Program-made: the position numbers and the translations under genes
Shown: piece by piece, positions 10,946-22,730 of the stretch
How positions within the stretch are numbered: position 1 is the stretch's first letter
How the letters are laid out: every line of letters begins with the position of its first letter
The notes under the pieces: generated by a model
What the model was told of the DNA's origin: nothing
Seen by the model: only the letters and a program-made list of their open reading frames with translations
Databases searched by the model: none
Assembly: GCA_037043235.1 (NCBI GenBank)
Contig: JAWRVZ010000056.1
Coordinates: 3,563,001 to 3,627,000, forward strand
DNA from: Rhodeus uyekii
Lineage: Eukaryota > Chordata > Actinopteri > Cypriniformes > Acheilognathidae
DNA length: 64,000 nt
Direction of reading: 5' to 3'

Positions 10946-13900
10946 AGCAATGTCATGTAAAAGTAAAGAAATTACAACAGAAAAAAGAATTACTACTGTA
11001 TTTTAAAGTAGGGCAAGACAATATGTCAAAACATATGATCACAATATAAACCAGAGGGTTCATGACATTTTTAAATACAGTTAATTAACAGAAATAGAAT
11101 AGCAGAAAAGCATAAATGAAACCTTTATCAGTGTAAACTTTTTCTGCCTTAAAAATAGAAGTTATGTAATAACTTATATTTGAAGATGTCTGAATGAAAT
11201 TCAACAAGAAGCAAATAGAGAGTTCAAAAACCTAACTAAGTACAAATTGCTGATGTAAGCCATCATTCAATAAAAATACTGTGGTTTTTCTTTCAGAAAT
11301 TTGGACTTGTTAGTTTCTAAAGGACTAAAAGATAATTGAGAAATTAATTTCTGAAAGTTTCTTAAGTCTTTTTTTTATAGCTACTGAATAAAAGCTTAAG
11401 CTGAAACAAAGATGTTTTATTCCTCCTAATGAGATTTGGCTCCGCCATAATAATGAATGTCCCTCTATTAAAGCATACGTTTTAGCACATTTTCAGCGCA
11501 GAAAGATTTTTTCCAGTTTCAGTCAGGGAGCTGAAGTACAAAGCAGTCAACCATTCAGACTGATCAAAGCAGTATTGCATTCACAACAAATCACATTTAA
11601 CTGAGTGTATAGCGAATGCTAATCTAAATGTTTCTTCCTGTGGAAAACTGCATGGACCATAGAAAGGTAATTGCTGGAGACACATCATAAATACTACAAA
11701 GTGCAGACAAAACCCAGAAGCCTCAGGTATGTCATTAAAAAAATGTTTTCTTCTTAAATTGTCTCCTTAGCACTATTACAGCTAGTTTGAAAAGTGACAG
11801 AGATGACTTCAAATAAAACCATTTAAGTAACGTTAAAGTGGCGCGTGGCTAAGTTATCCAAGGCATTTTCCATTAGAATCAGCTCTGTCACTGTGTGCGG
11901 GCATGTTTTGAGGGTGTATGAGGCTGTATATGAGGTGTGACCTTATACAATTTGCTGCAAAAACAGGCATCCTGGGATGGAACGAATGTAGTGGTGTGAA
12001 CCACATCAACAGCCAATGTTTCTGGAAGAAAAGTTAAGGGGGAGAGAAGCACTGTACAGGAACTTGGCATAATCAGCTCTTGATTTGGATGGGTCTAGAC
12101 ACCTAAAACATACATAATCATGCAAAGATGGAATTTATGCCTCAAGTTAACAAAAAATAATAAACAAACACTTAGAATACTTTTTTACATAAAACCGCAG
12201 CATAGTAACATGACAAAAAAGCATCAGTCTCCATCACCACACAATTAAATATATGTTATCATGGTATCCAAAAGCATTCCACAATGCTGATGACATGCAA
12301 TGTTTCATTTACTTTCATTTACCAATGTTCCTCATTAAGGGACCAAGAGAATTAAAGACATCTTAAATTTCATATAATCAGATACATAACCCAAACAATA
12401 CAATCAAAAGACCCGTTCATGGCAAGGGGTCAAGGTTTGGTTGGTTAGCGTGACTGTTTCCCTCAACAGCCTCTTTTTTCTCCATTAAAAGCTATTTTAA
12501 AGCACTGTTTTGCATGCAATATACAAAGCAGGATTTTTAAATCACGTTACTTATTTACACGGTTAAAATATATTTATATTTTTTATATGTATTAGCCGTT
12601 ATCACATATGCCAAAGTTTTAATATTGGTGCATTCTTAATTAAAGTAAAAGTTTTGTAACTGAGATGAATGAAGAAACAGATTCGGCCAAACAGATTTCC
12701 TTGGTCTGTCACTTCGGATGCAGAGGAAGCTGATATTAATAATTTCCAAGCTGTATAAGCAAGCAAGATGTAGTTTTCATGTCAATCATGTGGAAGTGTT
12801 CTCACATGCATAGCATCCATTAATCATCTTTGGTTCCTACCCAGAGAGGTGAAAGCAGAAGATGAGATAAAACAAGAGGCAGAAATCTGTGTAACAAGTA
12901 AGTGAAATAGGAGTTGAGATGGATTTGTTAAAAAAGCATAGCTTCAGGCTTGTTTACAGCAAAGGTCAAAATCATCTTAGGCCAATCACATCATATCAAT
13001 GTTTCTGTGTGATGGCACATTACCAACCAACAGCAAAATACATAGATTAATCTGTAATATCAAATGTAATAATCTGTAATATGTCTGAGACAGACATATG
13101 CAAAACACTGAAAAAGAATGATAAATTCACAGATGTCACTCTAAACAAAAAGGAGGCATAATCAGACTTGCGAAATGGCTTAATTCTCCAGAACAGCCAT
13201 GCTTCTATTATTAGGACCAAATTAATAATTCACTATTTGACTTCCCTCCCTCTCCATCAGCGTAACCCATGCACTCTCTGACAACACAAGCGAAAGCTCT
13301 GAATAAAACATGGTTATGTAATTTATTCCCACATAATGATCTTAAAATATCTCAAATGATGATTTGTCTTTAATGTCACGTTGACATCCGTGTCCTTCAG
13401 CTATCAAACAGACAGGAAGTGTCGATCCCTATAAATAAGATTTGTGACGTTTTTGAAAAAAGATGTAGAGTGAATTGATTGGCTGTTGTCAATGCAATCA
13501 TCCTTAAAGTTTGACAGAGCATTAAATTTCTTCTCACAATTAGCACCTTACATTGTTCAGCCATCAAGCATTAAAATCTCATTAGGCAACAGTTCATGTG
13601 TAAGTGAAAGCGGCTGACATTTCAAAACACGGTGTATGCTTACAGCGTGCAAGAGAGTAGATTTGTTTAACCTTATAAAGAAAAAAATGCTGTAGCATTT
13701 TCCCCCTTTAAAACATAGCCATGTTTTTTCCATCCCTATAAGTCCAATGTTGACCAGTCGGAAAAGACACTACAACCCCAATCAGGGTATGAAATGTCAC
13801 ATTCCATTAATAAGCGTTTCTAAAACATGCTCTGTTTGGTCCGCATGGTTATTTCCGCACGCTTGACCTTTCTCGGTTCTTCAAGTTTGTACCTAATGAG

Positions 13901-14258
13901 TTTGGCTCTGTGCAAAATGTAACATGAGGTGTGTCAGGTTTAGTGTGACGCTCTGTCATCAGGTTGGGCAATGAATAATGGAGCAGAGCAGTGTGAAAGA
14001 GAAGGATTTAAACCAGGCTGATGCTCAGCAATTTAAGAGCATCAATTACACCATTGTGGAAGAGCGGAAACCACACATGCAGCGTGAAAGATATTTAGCT
14101 TGAGCGCTTTAAAATATGAGCTAAAACATAACGGGTTCATCTATATGCGCAGCGGATTATTGCAAGAACATAGAAGGACTGCAAAGTCTGCAAAGCACAC
14201 AGATTTGAATGAAATTGGTTATTTTTTCTTTGTGTATTCTGATTATCATCAACAATTA
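10946..14258. other. Intergenic DNA, possible conserved non-coding blocks
   Basis: Over 3 kb without recognisable transposons, unusually clean for this window. Parts such as 13130-13600 have balanced composition and homeodomain-like TAAT cores, which is compatible with conserved regulatory DNA. That is inference only. No coding frame persuades. Confidence 0.35.
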
Positions 14259-14781
14259 CAGTGGAGTTCACTTATCTCGAGTCACAGTTAACTCACCAAT
14301 ACTGTTATGTCGATGTTTTTGAAGTAGAACCGCCAAACTCCCTATTTGTCTTATTATTTTCTTGTGGGTTATGTCGATTCTGTTATGTTGCCAAATCCTA
14401 GTATCTCGAGCAAAAATGAGGGTCATATACGGCACTTCACATGGTTATCTCGTGACTGAGAGTTCGCGTTGCACACGGCAGATCCGCCCAGATGCAGGCA
14501 GAGCAGACATCTTCACTCCACCACGTGCATCACGCATGTCCGGGAAGCCGCCGATTACGCAATGGCAGTACGGGATGTAAAATGTTTAACTAAAAAATTA
14601 TTAAATCACTGCACAAATATAAATCGCTACATTTGTTTGACTCACACAGCCTCAGTCACGTACTCTCGTCCACTGTGTGTGTGCGCCTGTCTGTGACAAA
14701 AGCTAACTAGCTGGCTTGCTTATGTCTCAGTCAAAACTGTACACCCAAAAATAGTGTACAGTCACACAAAGCGCACGCACG

Positions 14782-14827
<46 letters not shown>

Positions 14828-15302
14828 CGCGTGCGCATGCGCTCACACAAACACATCCCAGTTTCTGGTTCTGATGTGAACTCTGCTCAGTACCGCTGCG
14901 GATTGAAGGCTATTAAAAGATGGGACGAAGCCCGAATTTGAGAAAGCACATTAGACAGGCGGAACACAAGAAAGTATGCAGTCTAGTACAGCGTGCTGAC
15001 CTCACAAATATGTTAAGATTGTTTACGCTGTGAGCGAAATTGTGTTTGCAATGTTGGAGAATATAATTAAAGGTTTGTATCGAGAATCAAAGGTGTTTTT
15101 TATGTTTTTGTATGCTGGTAAATCTCTGCTGTTAGTTGGTGCACATATGCCTTATGTTGTTAGCAAACATATACAGTATATGTATATTTTTATAGCATGC
15201 CAATCGCTTCACCAAATAAATCGCCATATTGGGTGTTGGTTATCTCGCTAAACGGTTATCTCAACGCTTTTTTGCAGCCCCCGAGGCTGTCGAACTCCTC
15301 TG
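14259..15302. mobile_element. Non-autonomous pogo/Tigger-like DNA transposon
   Basis: Flanked by TA on both sides (14257-14258 and 15303-15304). The left end CAGTGGAGTTCACTTATCTC and the reverse-complemented right end (CAGAGGAGTTCGACAGCCTC) are diverged inverted repeats, and subterminal copies of 'ttatctcg' recur at both edges. TA target duplication with CAG ends is typical of Tc1/mariner elements of the pogo/Tigger branch. The 1,044-bp body has no transposase; frames at 14362-14696 and 15030-15251 show no DDE motif. The long CA/CG tract lies inside. Confidence 0.75.
14771..14842. repeat. (CA)n/(CG)n microsatellite
   Basis: About 72 bp of alternating purine-pyrimidine: GCGC-rich flanks around roughly fifteen CA units. 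Alternating CA/CG tracts like this can adopt Z-DNA. It sits inside the Tigger-like element. Confidence 0.9.
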
Positions 15303-15304
15303 TA

Positions 15305-18300
15305 TTATCATATCCTTTAGGTTTTAAGATAACAAGACTTCAAATTATAATGTCTGATGATACTTTGTAAAAAAAAATTATTAACTATTCAGATGTTTGT
15401 TACAAAGTCACAGAAATGTTTGAGGAGCTATATAAAAATAGTTATTTTGCACCCTTAGTGAGTATAAAAAAATGGGAAAAAAATCTTGAAAAGCTTGAAT
15501 GGTAGTGTGTGTGTGTATATATCAGACACACACACAGAGTACAGAACTAAACGGTTCATAACAAGGATTTAACGATTTTAATACTTAATTATTTAATACT
15601 TATTATGTTCAAAGTTTTTAGAAAATTTTCTTTTGTTTCGTATTTTATATTTTATTCTGACCCTGTGAAATGATCCAGTTCTTCAAAGAGTGGATCCTTT
15701 AAGGCTTGGGACTAAACAGCAACATTTTATTGAATAAATAACAGATTTTTCCATCAGGTCTACTATTAAAACAGTTAATAACTGTTCATAGCTTTACACT
15801 TTTACATGTCTTTGAACACCTAAGGATTGCATATGCTGGATACTTGCTGATACTTATTTTGCTGTCCTTCACTGTTTCACGGGCACGTGTCTGAATTGGC
15901 TAATTGAGTTTAGGGGCTCTTATCGTCTCTGAGCACCACAGTTCTACAGCAGATGAGTTAACTGTGTCTGTGCTATTTAAAAACTAATTTCTAAATCAGC
16001 CCTAAAGTATCCCCTTTTTACCTCTTAAACAACTACTCATGCCACATTGACTGTCCAGAGAAGTATTTCATTAAGTTAATGGTGGTCTCATAGGTACATA
16101 TTGTAATAATGGGGAAAAAAAATCACAGCTGTTAAGTGCCTAAAAATCAAACATTTACAAAAGACATTAAAACTGATCTTGTGTTGTTGAACCACTGACA
16201 TGAACTTTTTAACTGTAATACTGTTGTTAGGGTTGAGCTAAATCATGTATACAATGTCAGTTTGAACAAGGTTCAAATACTTGGCCTTTGCACCCAGAAC
16301 ATTACAGTTCTTCAGCTTTATGGGAAATGAAGTGCACATTGCAGCCATCAATCCTTATGTATATGAAATAAACATGACTTCTGTGCTCAAAGGGAACTGC
16401 TAACTAGATAACAGCATACCTTACACAGCAACCTTCAGTAAAAAGGAGACTCCAAGGGCTTTTTGATGGACGAGCTCTCTGGTCAGATGGGACTTATGTG
16501 CCTATGAAGTCCCAACCAGTCGCTCATAAGAGAAAAGTACATGAACAACCATATAACTGAATCAACTGCAGACTTGAGTGGCGAAGGTAACACAGGGTAC
16601 TTGGGCTATTCCTTTTAGGCAGTACCTAGTGAACTTAACTTATAAAAAATTAAAATGCTTGTGTTGTAATTTAGGAAAGTATTTCCATAGAAGGGTATAG
16701 CAGACCTTCAAAAACTATGCTCTGTTCAAGCCCAGGCTCATAAACTTTATTCATTTAAACTTGATTATTTACACAATGGTAAGAAAATGTTTCAATCAGG
16801 CCTAATAAGATAAAACCGAACTATGGAAGTTAATCATTTCTCAGTGAGGGATTAAGAGTTAAAGTCAATGTTGGATCGTTTTTAAAAAATCATCATATTT
16901 AGATATTAGATATTTAAAAAAGATCTTACAGATTTTTTACTGCAAATTTTATCCAACAGGATTAAATATTTTAAAGAAATAAATCAAATAAGACTACAGA
17001 TATCACAAAATACATTAAAAATATTTATGCTGCAAAAAATTGTCATTCCAGGGATCTAAGGACCTAGAAAAATCTACCAAATAATAATTAGAACAACATA
17101 GACACATTAGAAATGCCTGCAATATTCATACATAAATTGCTGGTTTTTCATGTTAAAAGATGAAAAAAAAACAAAAAAAACACGAATCTTGGCATAAAAT
17201 ACAGCTAGCTAAAAAAACATTATTATGAAAATGCTGTTCTTTATTGAATGTAGTCAATGTGAGATAAGAAGCCCAGACTCAAATACTTCACAAGTCAGAA
17301 CCTATCAGAATACGTCGCATGATAATATATGAGCTTTCTCTGTGAGGAAATAACAGTAATTAAGACAAACATTAACCTACGCAACATTCCTGACGTTCCC
17401 CTTAGGAATCGATAAACAACATCTGCTTATATGTTAATCTCCTTCCAAATGGTAACATATGGACGGATGAGCAAATGTGCCCTTTCAGTGTTTATTAGTG
17501 ATAAGGCCGTGTATCCGTTTTTTAGACTTTCTCCTTTACCGGAAACAATTATTCAACCTTCATTATGACCCTCCGTCTAAAATGACCCTTTTTAATGGGC
17601 AATTCATTTAAGTCATGACAGTTAAAAGCCACTGTTATAATTGGCTAACATAATTGCACAGGAACCTATTGCATAGGAAACACCCACTTGCTTTTACATG
17701 CGAGTAGGTGTTTTAAAAAAAAACAATTATTCATACAAAACTAATGTATAGACAGTGCTTTATGAAATCTACAATCTGTGATGCAGCTGCTTTCAAATCC
17801 AGTACAGCTGGCTGCCTTCATCTTTCAACAAAAATTTATTTCCAAACTCTCATTTACACTGTGCCTCATTTACAACACAAAATGCTCCGAACAAACATAC
17901 AATCGCAATCCCATTAAAATTAACCATCCACTTGTTTCCAACTCTTGTATCCTTCTAAGGTTTGTACAGACATGCAAACAAGTTGTTTAGACTGGATGTG
18001 TCAAAGCAAATGTTCTTTCATTCTATCATTTGTCCTGTTGTCATCAGACTCAAGCGCATGAGTACGTCCGAAACTGAACCTGCTTCTATATACTGTATCC
18101 AGTGTAGACAGCGCCATTGATTATGATGGGTTATATTTGCTTTTGCCGTAACATGACGCAGCGATTTTGCATGATTTCTTTAAATTGAAAAGTTTAAATA
18201 ATAATATTTAACAATAGTACTGTTTTGTTGTATTTTTATGCCTTGTAGAGCATAGGAGACTTTAAACTTGCGTGTATTTACAGTGAACATATCTAAGAAA

Positions 18301-18808
18301 ATACTGAGTAATATAAGGTAACTAGAGGGGTTAAGGTTATGTTTAGGAATAAGTTCAGGATTAGAACCAATTTATTGCCCAGTTATTGTAATTACTGTAA
18401 TAACTAAATCATATGTACGTGGGGAACAGGACTATTAAATAATGTGTTATCATATATTTTTTATGTATAATAAAAATTAAACGGCAGGCAGCATATAAAT
18501 ATGACCCAATCATAAATGAATGTTTAAAACTATATAAAGTGTCATATGGTTATTCCAATCGATTGATCTTTATTTGAAATGTGTAGGTGGTGAGATGTGT
18601 GCAGTCATGTATAAACGTTTTAATGAGGTGTTAGGAATGGAGAATTTGAAGACTTCAGGGCCATCGGGGGAGTCAAGGATCTTGTACTTATATGGCAAAG
18701 TCTTCAAAGTCCAAAACTTTCTTAACTCATTGAAACTCAAGAAAAAGTAATGAGCCCACATACATGATATTTCCTAAAACAATGCATCTCATTCTGCAAT
18801 AAAAGTAG
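15305..18808. other. Intergenic DNA, no gene seen
   Basis: Contains a small inverted GT/CA patch at 15504-15537. The block at about 17380-17700 has balanced composition with repeated TTAT/TAAT cores and might be conserved non-coding DNA. A CpG-containing patch at 18050-18180 could be a transposon remnant but has no recognisable ends. Confidence 0.4.
15504..15537. repeat. Inverted (GT)n/(AC)n patch
   Basis: A short GT run is followed about ten bases later by an AC run, so the two can pair as a hairpin. Confidence 0.6.
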
Positions 18809-18850
18809 TTCAGTCAAAAATTTAAATTCTGTCATCGTTTACTCAATAAC
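18809..18850 (+). mobile_element. Fragment of an interspersed repeat with 'ttcacccaaaaatg' ends
   Basis: Reads like the terminus of the fish repeat also seen at 27412-27480 and 31541-31600 ('ttctgtcatcatttactc' core), but diverged. The 109-codon minus-strand frame just downstream (18843-19172) is not recognisable and its length alone is not evidence of a gene. Confidence 0.4.
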
Positions 18851-19517
18851 AATCTTTTTCAATACAACTACAGTTGACAGTCACCCTGGTATGGTAGAGC
18901 TCCAAAAAAACTTCAATATATCGAACTTCGTCACAACATGGAGCAAAAACATACATTTTTACACAGCTTGTGGCTGCAGGCGAAGTCTTTGCCTGACAGT
19001 GTGCAAATGCATATTTTAATGTATTTTCATATTCTTTAACAACCAGTCCATCCATTTTCTTCAGATGATAGCTTGTTCCTGCAGGGCAGTAATGATTAAT
19101 CATTGCAGAAACTGTGAAGGGAGCAATGGTGTTTATGGTAGGTGCTACGAGAAGACCATCTGGATGTGACATAGATGCTGTGCTTGATATTACCCTTACA
19201 GATCATCTCGTGTCAAGCAATTACTCAAGACACCTCAGGGTAGTTTAAGATATTATGACAGGGCAGTAACTGTTTGAGGCAGTGTTGCTGTGTGAGGCCT
19301 GAGAGTTTTTGCACGTTTCTAGGAAATAAACAGTTTTTATTGATTTTGTTAATACAGTTTGCCACACATATCTATATATGTATCTATATTTTTACAAAAA
19401 CTATATTAACCTAATTGAACCACAAGCAACATAAAAAAAAATCCATGTCATGACGCATTTAATGGCTTTAAAAATGTAATTTATTAATATCAATTTATAT
19501 ATTTCTTTACTTTTTTT
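18851..19517. other. Intergenic DNA with one unrecognised ORF
   Basis: The minus-strand frame 18843-19172 (109 codons) has six cysteines in its second half but no pattern I can place. Treated as probable chance. The remainder is AT-rich. Confidence 0.35.
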
Positions 19518-19643
19518 ATCAACTTGTTGCATTCTTACTGAATATAGTATTCATTTTATTGTATTCAAATGAATTAAGTATTAATATTTATAAAAATAAA
19601 TAAAGATCGTACTGATTCCAAAGTTTTGAACAGCAGTGTATAT
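19518..19643 (+). mobile_element. Interspersed repeat fragment, right end ('gttttgaacagcagtgtata')
   Basis: Ends with a decayed form of a terminus that I know from many carp and zebrafish loci, preceded by the matching subterminal segment ('ttgcattcttactgaata'). Related fragments lie at 22440-22545, 39430-39490, 46008-46275 and 52322-52425. Confidence 0.55.
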
Positions 19644-20370
19644 AATTTAAATGCATTAAAACTTTATTTCTTTTTACTCTCTCCAGGCCCACACTCTCAA
19701 GTGGATAAAACACACAGGGCAAAGACTTCATGATGGGTTGGAATATGGTGACAGCTCAATGCAAATCACCCTACATCATGCAGAAACAAAGTCAAATGGG
19801 AAACCTGAACCCAAATGTGCAATGCATGTCTTCTGCTTCAAGTTCCTTTTTCAATTAGTGAAACATTGCGTTTTCATTAAAGCTAACATTATGAAGTGCC
19901 TGACTTTTCTTTCACGCTGTCTTTTTCTTTCCATCACTGTTCATTAACAAGAATCCGAATCGGTTGTTTCCTGACAGCACAAAGAGTGACTGCACTACAG
20001 AGAGGGAGAGAAAAAGAGAAAAATATGCTGCGGTCTTCAAAAACTGTAGGAACGGTTCCCCCTCAGACACATTCCTTCAAAGGATTTCCTTATTATACGG
20101 TGAATGAAGCATATTAATAATAGAATATGAGATTTCATCCCTCCAAAACCTTTTATTAAATATTGACAATATTCAAAGCCAGCTTATTGAAGGTGAAGAC
20201 ATACTTCTAAAAGATGTGTTTCGTGTTCAACAGATTCAGGAGACAGACACCATTAATTATAGAAGATTTCTTTTTCTAAGTACTCATTAGGTTAAGTACT
20301 GTATAACACTGAAATAAGAAAGCATCAAACCGGCCAGCGTCAGTGTATAGCACTAAATTCCTCAACGTAG
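19644..20370. other. Intergenic DNA, no gene seen
   Basis: The overlapping frames at 19738-19947 and 19896-20117 have no recognisable content. No repeat seen. Confidence 0.4.
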
Positions 20371-20455
20371 AGTTGCATGATTCTGGATAAACTGAAAATC
20401 ATACTTTTTGTTGTTGTTGTCGTTTAAAAGAGAGATCACGATTCTTCCATGATTC
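20371..20455 (+). mobile_element. Possible hAT-type remnant
   Basis: The phrase 'agagttgcatgattctgg' with repeated 'gattct' and 'cacgattct' motifs resembles the subterminal region of hAT-like MITEs in fish. No second end or target duplication is visible. Confidence 0.3.
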
Positions 20456-20904
20456 TGAATAGCTTTAGTATATTTAAAAATATTTAATAAATTGGTTTGA
20501 ATGAATTAATGACACACTCATAAAAGGCGTGTTCAACTTTGTGTAATTGTGTATGACATCAAAGTATCACTAAAGTGATTTAGTATTCCTTCGAATAGCA
20601 CTCGTGGTACTTTAATGTCATATACTGCATGCACAGCACCGCTTCAAGTCAAACAAACCAAAAAATTTACTTCTTTAATTTCTGGATGAATCATGTTTTC
20701 ATGATTAAATGACAAATACATTATTTAATAAGCACTTGTCACCACCTACTGGTTGATACTGTTACAATGGAAGCTCCGCACTTCCCCCCTCTGGCCACTG
20801 GAGGGAGCTATCGCACTTATACTGACACACACACACACACTATATTTCCCACAAGCCCGTACATTGGACTGATTATCACACCAGCTGTTAACTATCATCA
20901 GAAC

Positions 20905-20910
20905 TATAAA
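20905..20910 (+). promoter_or_regulatory. TATA box of solo LTR
   Basis: TATAAA in the U3 position, about 300 bp upstream of the polyadenylation signal of the same LTR. Confidence 0.5.
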
Positions 20911-21202
20911 AGATTCTATAATCCACACGTACATGGCGAAGTCTTGTTTTGCCGTCTATGAACTTTACTGAGCGTTGTTATACCTGTGTCTGATCTTCCT
21001 GTTACCGACCCTGTTATTTCCCATTGTCGATCCTGTCTGCCTGTCCTGATCTCTGCCTGGTATTTCGCTCGTGATTGTTCTCTGCCTGCCCTGACTTCCT
21101 GCCTATACGAGTATTCTGATCCTGTCTGCCAGCCTTTTTGACCCTTGCCTGGTATATCGTCTGTGATCATTCTCTGTCTGTCGTGACTATACGACTATTC
21201 TT

Positions 21203-21208
21203 ATTAAA
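21203..21208 (+). terminator. Polyadenylation signal of solo LTR
   Basis: ATTAAA located 41 bp before the LTR end, followed by a T/G-rich segment. Confidence 0.5.
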
Positions 21209-21254
21209 GACATGCAATTGGATTTCTGCCGGAGTGTCCCTTCATTACAGATAC

Positions 21255-22439
21255 AATTGATACAATCTTTATTTATAAGGTATGATTTGCTCAATTTTGA
21301 TCGCTACCATAGACAGTGTTTATATCCGAACTATAAACTTTTATCCCAACAATTTTGTGATAATCTGAATTACCAAAAAAAAAAAAAAAGGTATACTATG
21401 TGGCTGATTAGACAGTTAGTGAAGGCGTTTCTTACCTATACATGAATTGCTTTTCTGGGTCATTGGCGACAGCACCAAAAAAAGAGTTGCATGTTCACTT
21501 TGATTGTACTTTTCAAAAGTTTAATTGACACAGGTGAATCCTGTAGCTTCGCACCTCTACCTTCCAAGATCCTCTAAGCTTGTAAAATCCAGCTTATGTC
21601 AGCATCTACTGGTTTTAAATGGCTAAACATAGGTAATTTATGGTCATTACCTAGTCAAAGCTAGTTTACATATATGTAACCAAGTACAGTGTAGTAAGTT
21701 TCCAGCCACAAGGAATTTGACTGTCAACTAGAATATGCAGTGATTGTAAAATTCTGGATGATAACGATAATACAATAATTGTGGCCAATAATGAAATTCT
21801 AAATAAATTAAACAAAACACAAAAAACAATCATTTAAATTACATAAATGTAGGTATTATAAAAAATTATTATATTCAGTATGAAATATAGCTATTGTTTT
21901 TGAGATTTGCTTAAGAGGTACAACAAAACCAAAATATGTGCAAAAAAAAAAAAAAAATGAAAACAGCTCAGCTTTTTATTATGTATCTGTAGCCGAAGGG
22001 AACATCCACATTTCGTTCGTATTATCCTATTGGGCACTGACACAGAATAGTAAATGTGCATACATTTCTAATGAAATGAAATTTGACAACACCAGCCTCT
22101 GACCTCTGCTCATCTGTCTACAGTGAGGCAGCTTTATTGATGAACAAGATTGATAGATTAAACAGACTCCACTGAAATCTAATGACAGACACTGTGACTT
22201 GCTGGCGTTTGCCTAGAGTGTCTCTAATGGAAGTGAGACAGTTGTGTCAAGTAATGAGGCAAATTAACATTGAGAGCATCACAGAATCATTATTAGTATG
22301 TGCCTCTACCAATGAATGCTAATGCTAACTATCCCTCAAAGCAGTGCAAAAGACACACACAATGAAAAGTTTAAGTCAAAAATGTAAAAAGATAAAACGT
22401 GTACAGCATATATCATTATGCTATACACATATATCATTT
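21255..22439. other. Intergenic DNA, no gene seen
   Basis: Poly-A runs at 21376-21389 and 21943-21957. The part at 22080-22330 has balanced composition and could be conserved non-coding DNA. Nothing coding. Confidence 0.4.
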
Positions 22440-22545
22440 GAAGGTTTGGGGTCAATATGATAAAAAAAGTTTTAATAAGAAATCTATTATACTCACCAAG
22501 GCTGTAGAGTAATACAATAACATTATTTTTTTATGTTAGTATAAA
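22440..22545 (+). mobile_element. Interspersed repeat fragment, left end ('aaggtttggggtcaatatga')
   Basis: Matches the beginning of the copy at 46008: 'ggggtcaat/agta' terminus, then 'ttttaataagaaatct' and 'actcaccaaggctg'. It is cut short by the AT-rich tract that follows. Confidence 0.6.
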
Positions 22546-22562
22546 TAAAATAATTTTATTGT

Positions 22563-22592
22563 AGTATATATATATATAAATTACACATATAC

Positions 22593-22632
<40 letters not shown>

Positions 22633-22654
22633 ACACGCATACATACAGACATGC

Positions 22655-22703
<49 letters not shown>

Positions 22704-22730
22704 CATGTCTGTATGTATGCGTGTGTGTTT
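22563..22730. repeat. AT-rich microsatellite with long palindrome
   Basis: Two long (TA)n tracts. The second sits at the centre of a near-perfect 92-bp inverted repeat (22633-22724). The left arm contains ACACGCATACATACAGACAT and the right arm its exact reverse complement; I find one mismatched pair near the TA core. The layout corresponds to palindromic AT-rich repeats that extrude cruciforms. Confidence 0.9.

Larger units (their letters stand above)
20760..21249 (+). mobile_element. Solo LTR with perfect 5-bp target duplication
   Basis: The 490-bp unit starts TGTTACAATGG and ends CATTACA, so it has the canonical TG...CA termini. It is flanked by GATAC on both sides (20755-20759 and 21250-21254), a perfect 5-bp target duplication. 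Inside, in the right order for U3-R-U5, are a TATA box TATAAA at 20905-20910 and a polyadenylation signal ATTAAA at 21203-21208, with repeated C/T-rich 'cctgtctgcc' phrases between. No internal coding region remains, so this arose by recombination between the two LTRs of a full element. Overlapping frames at 20746-21170 are artefacts. Confidence 0.85.

Noticed and set aside
18843..19172. 109-codon minus-strand ORF with several cysteines
   Set aside because: Unrecognised translation, adjacent to a repeat terminus, no splice or promoter context, length within chance.
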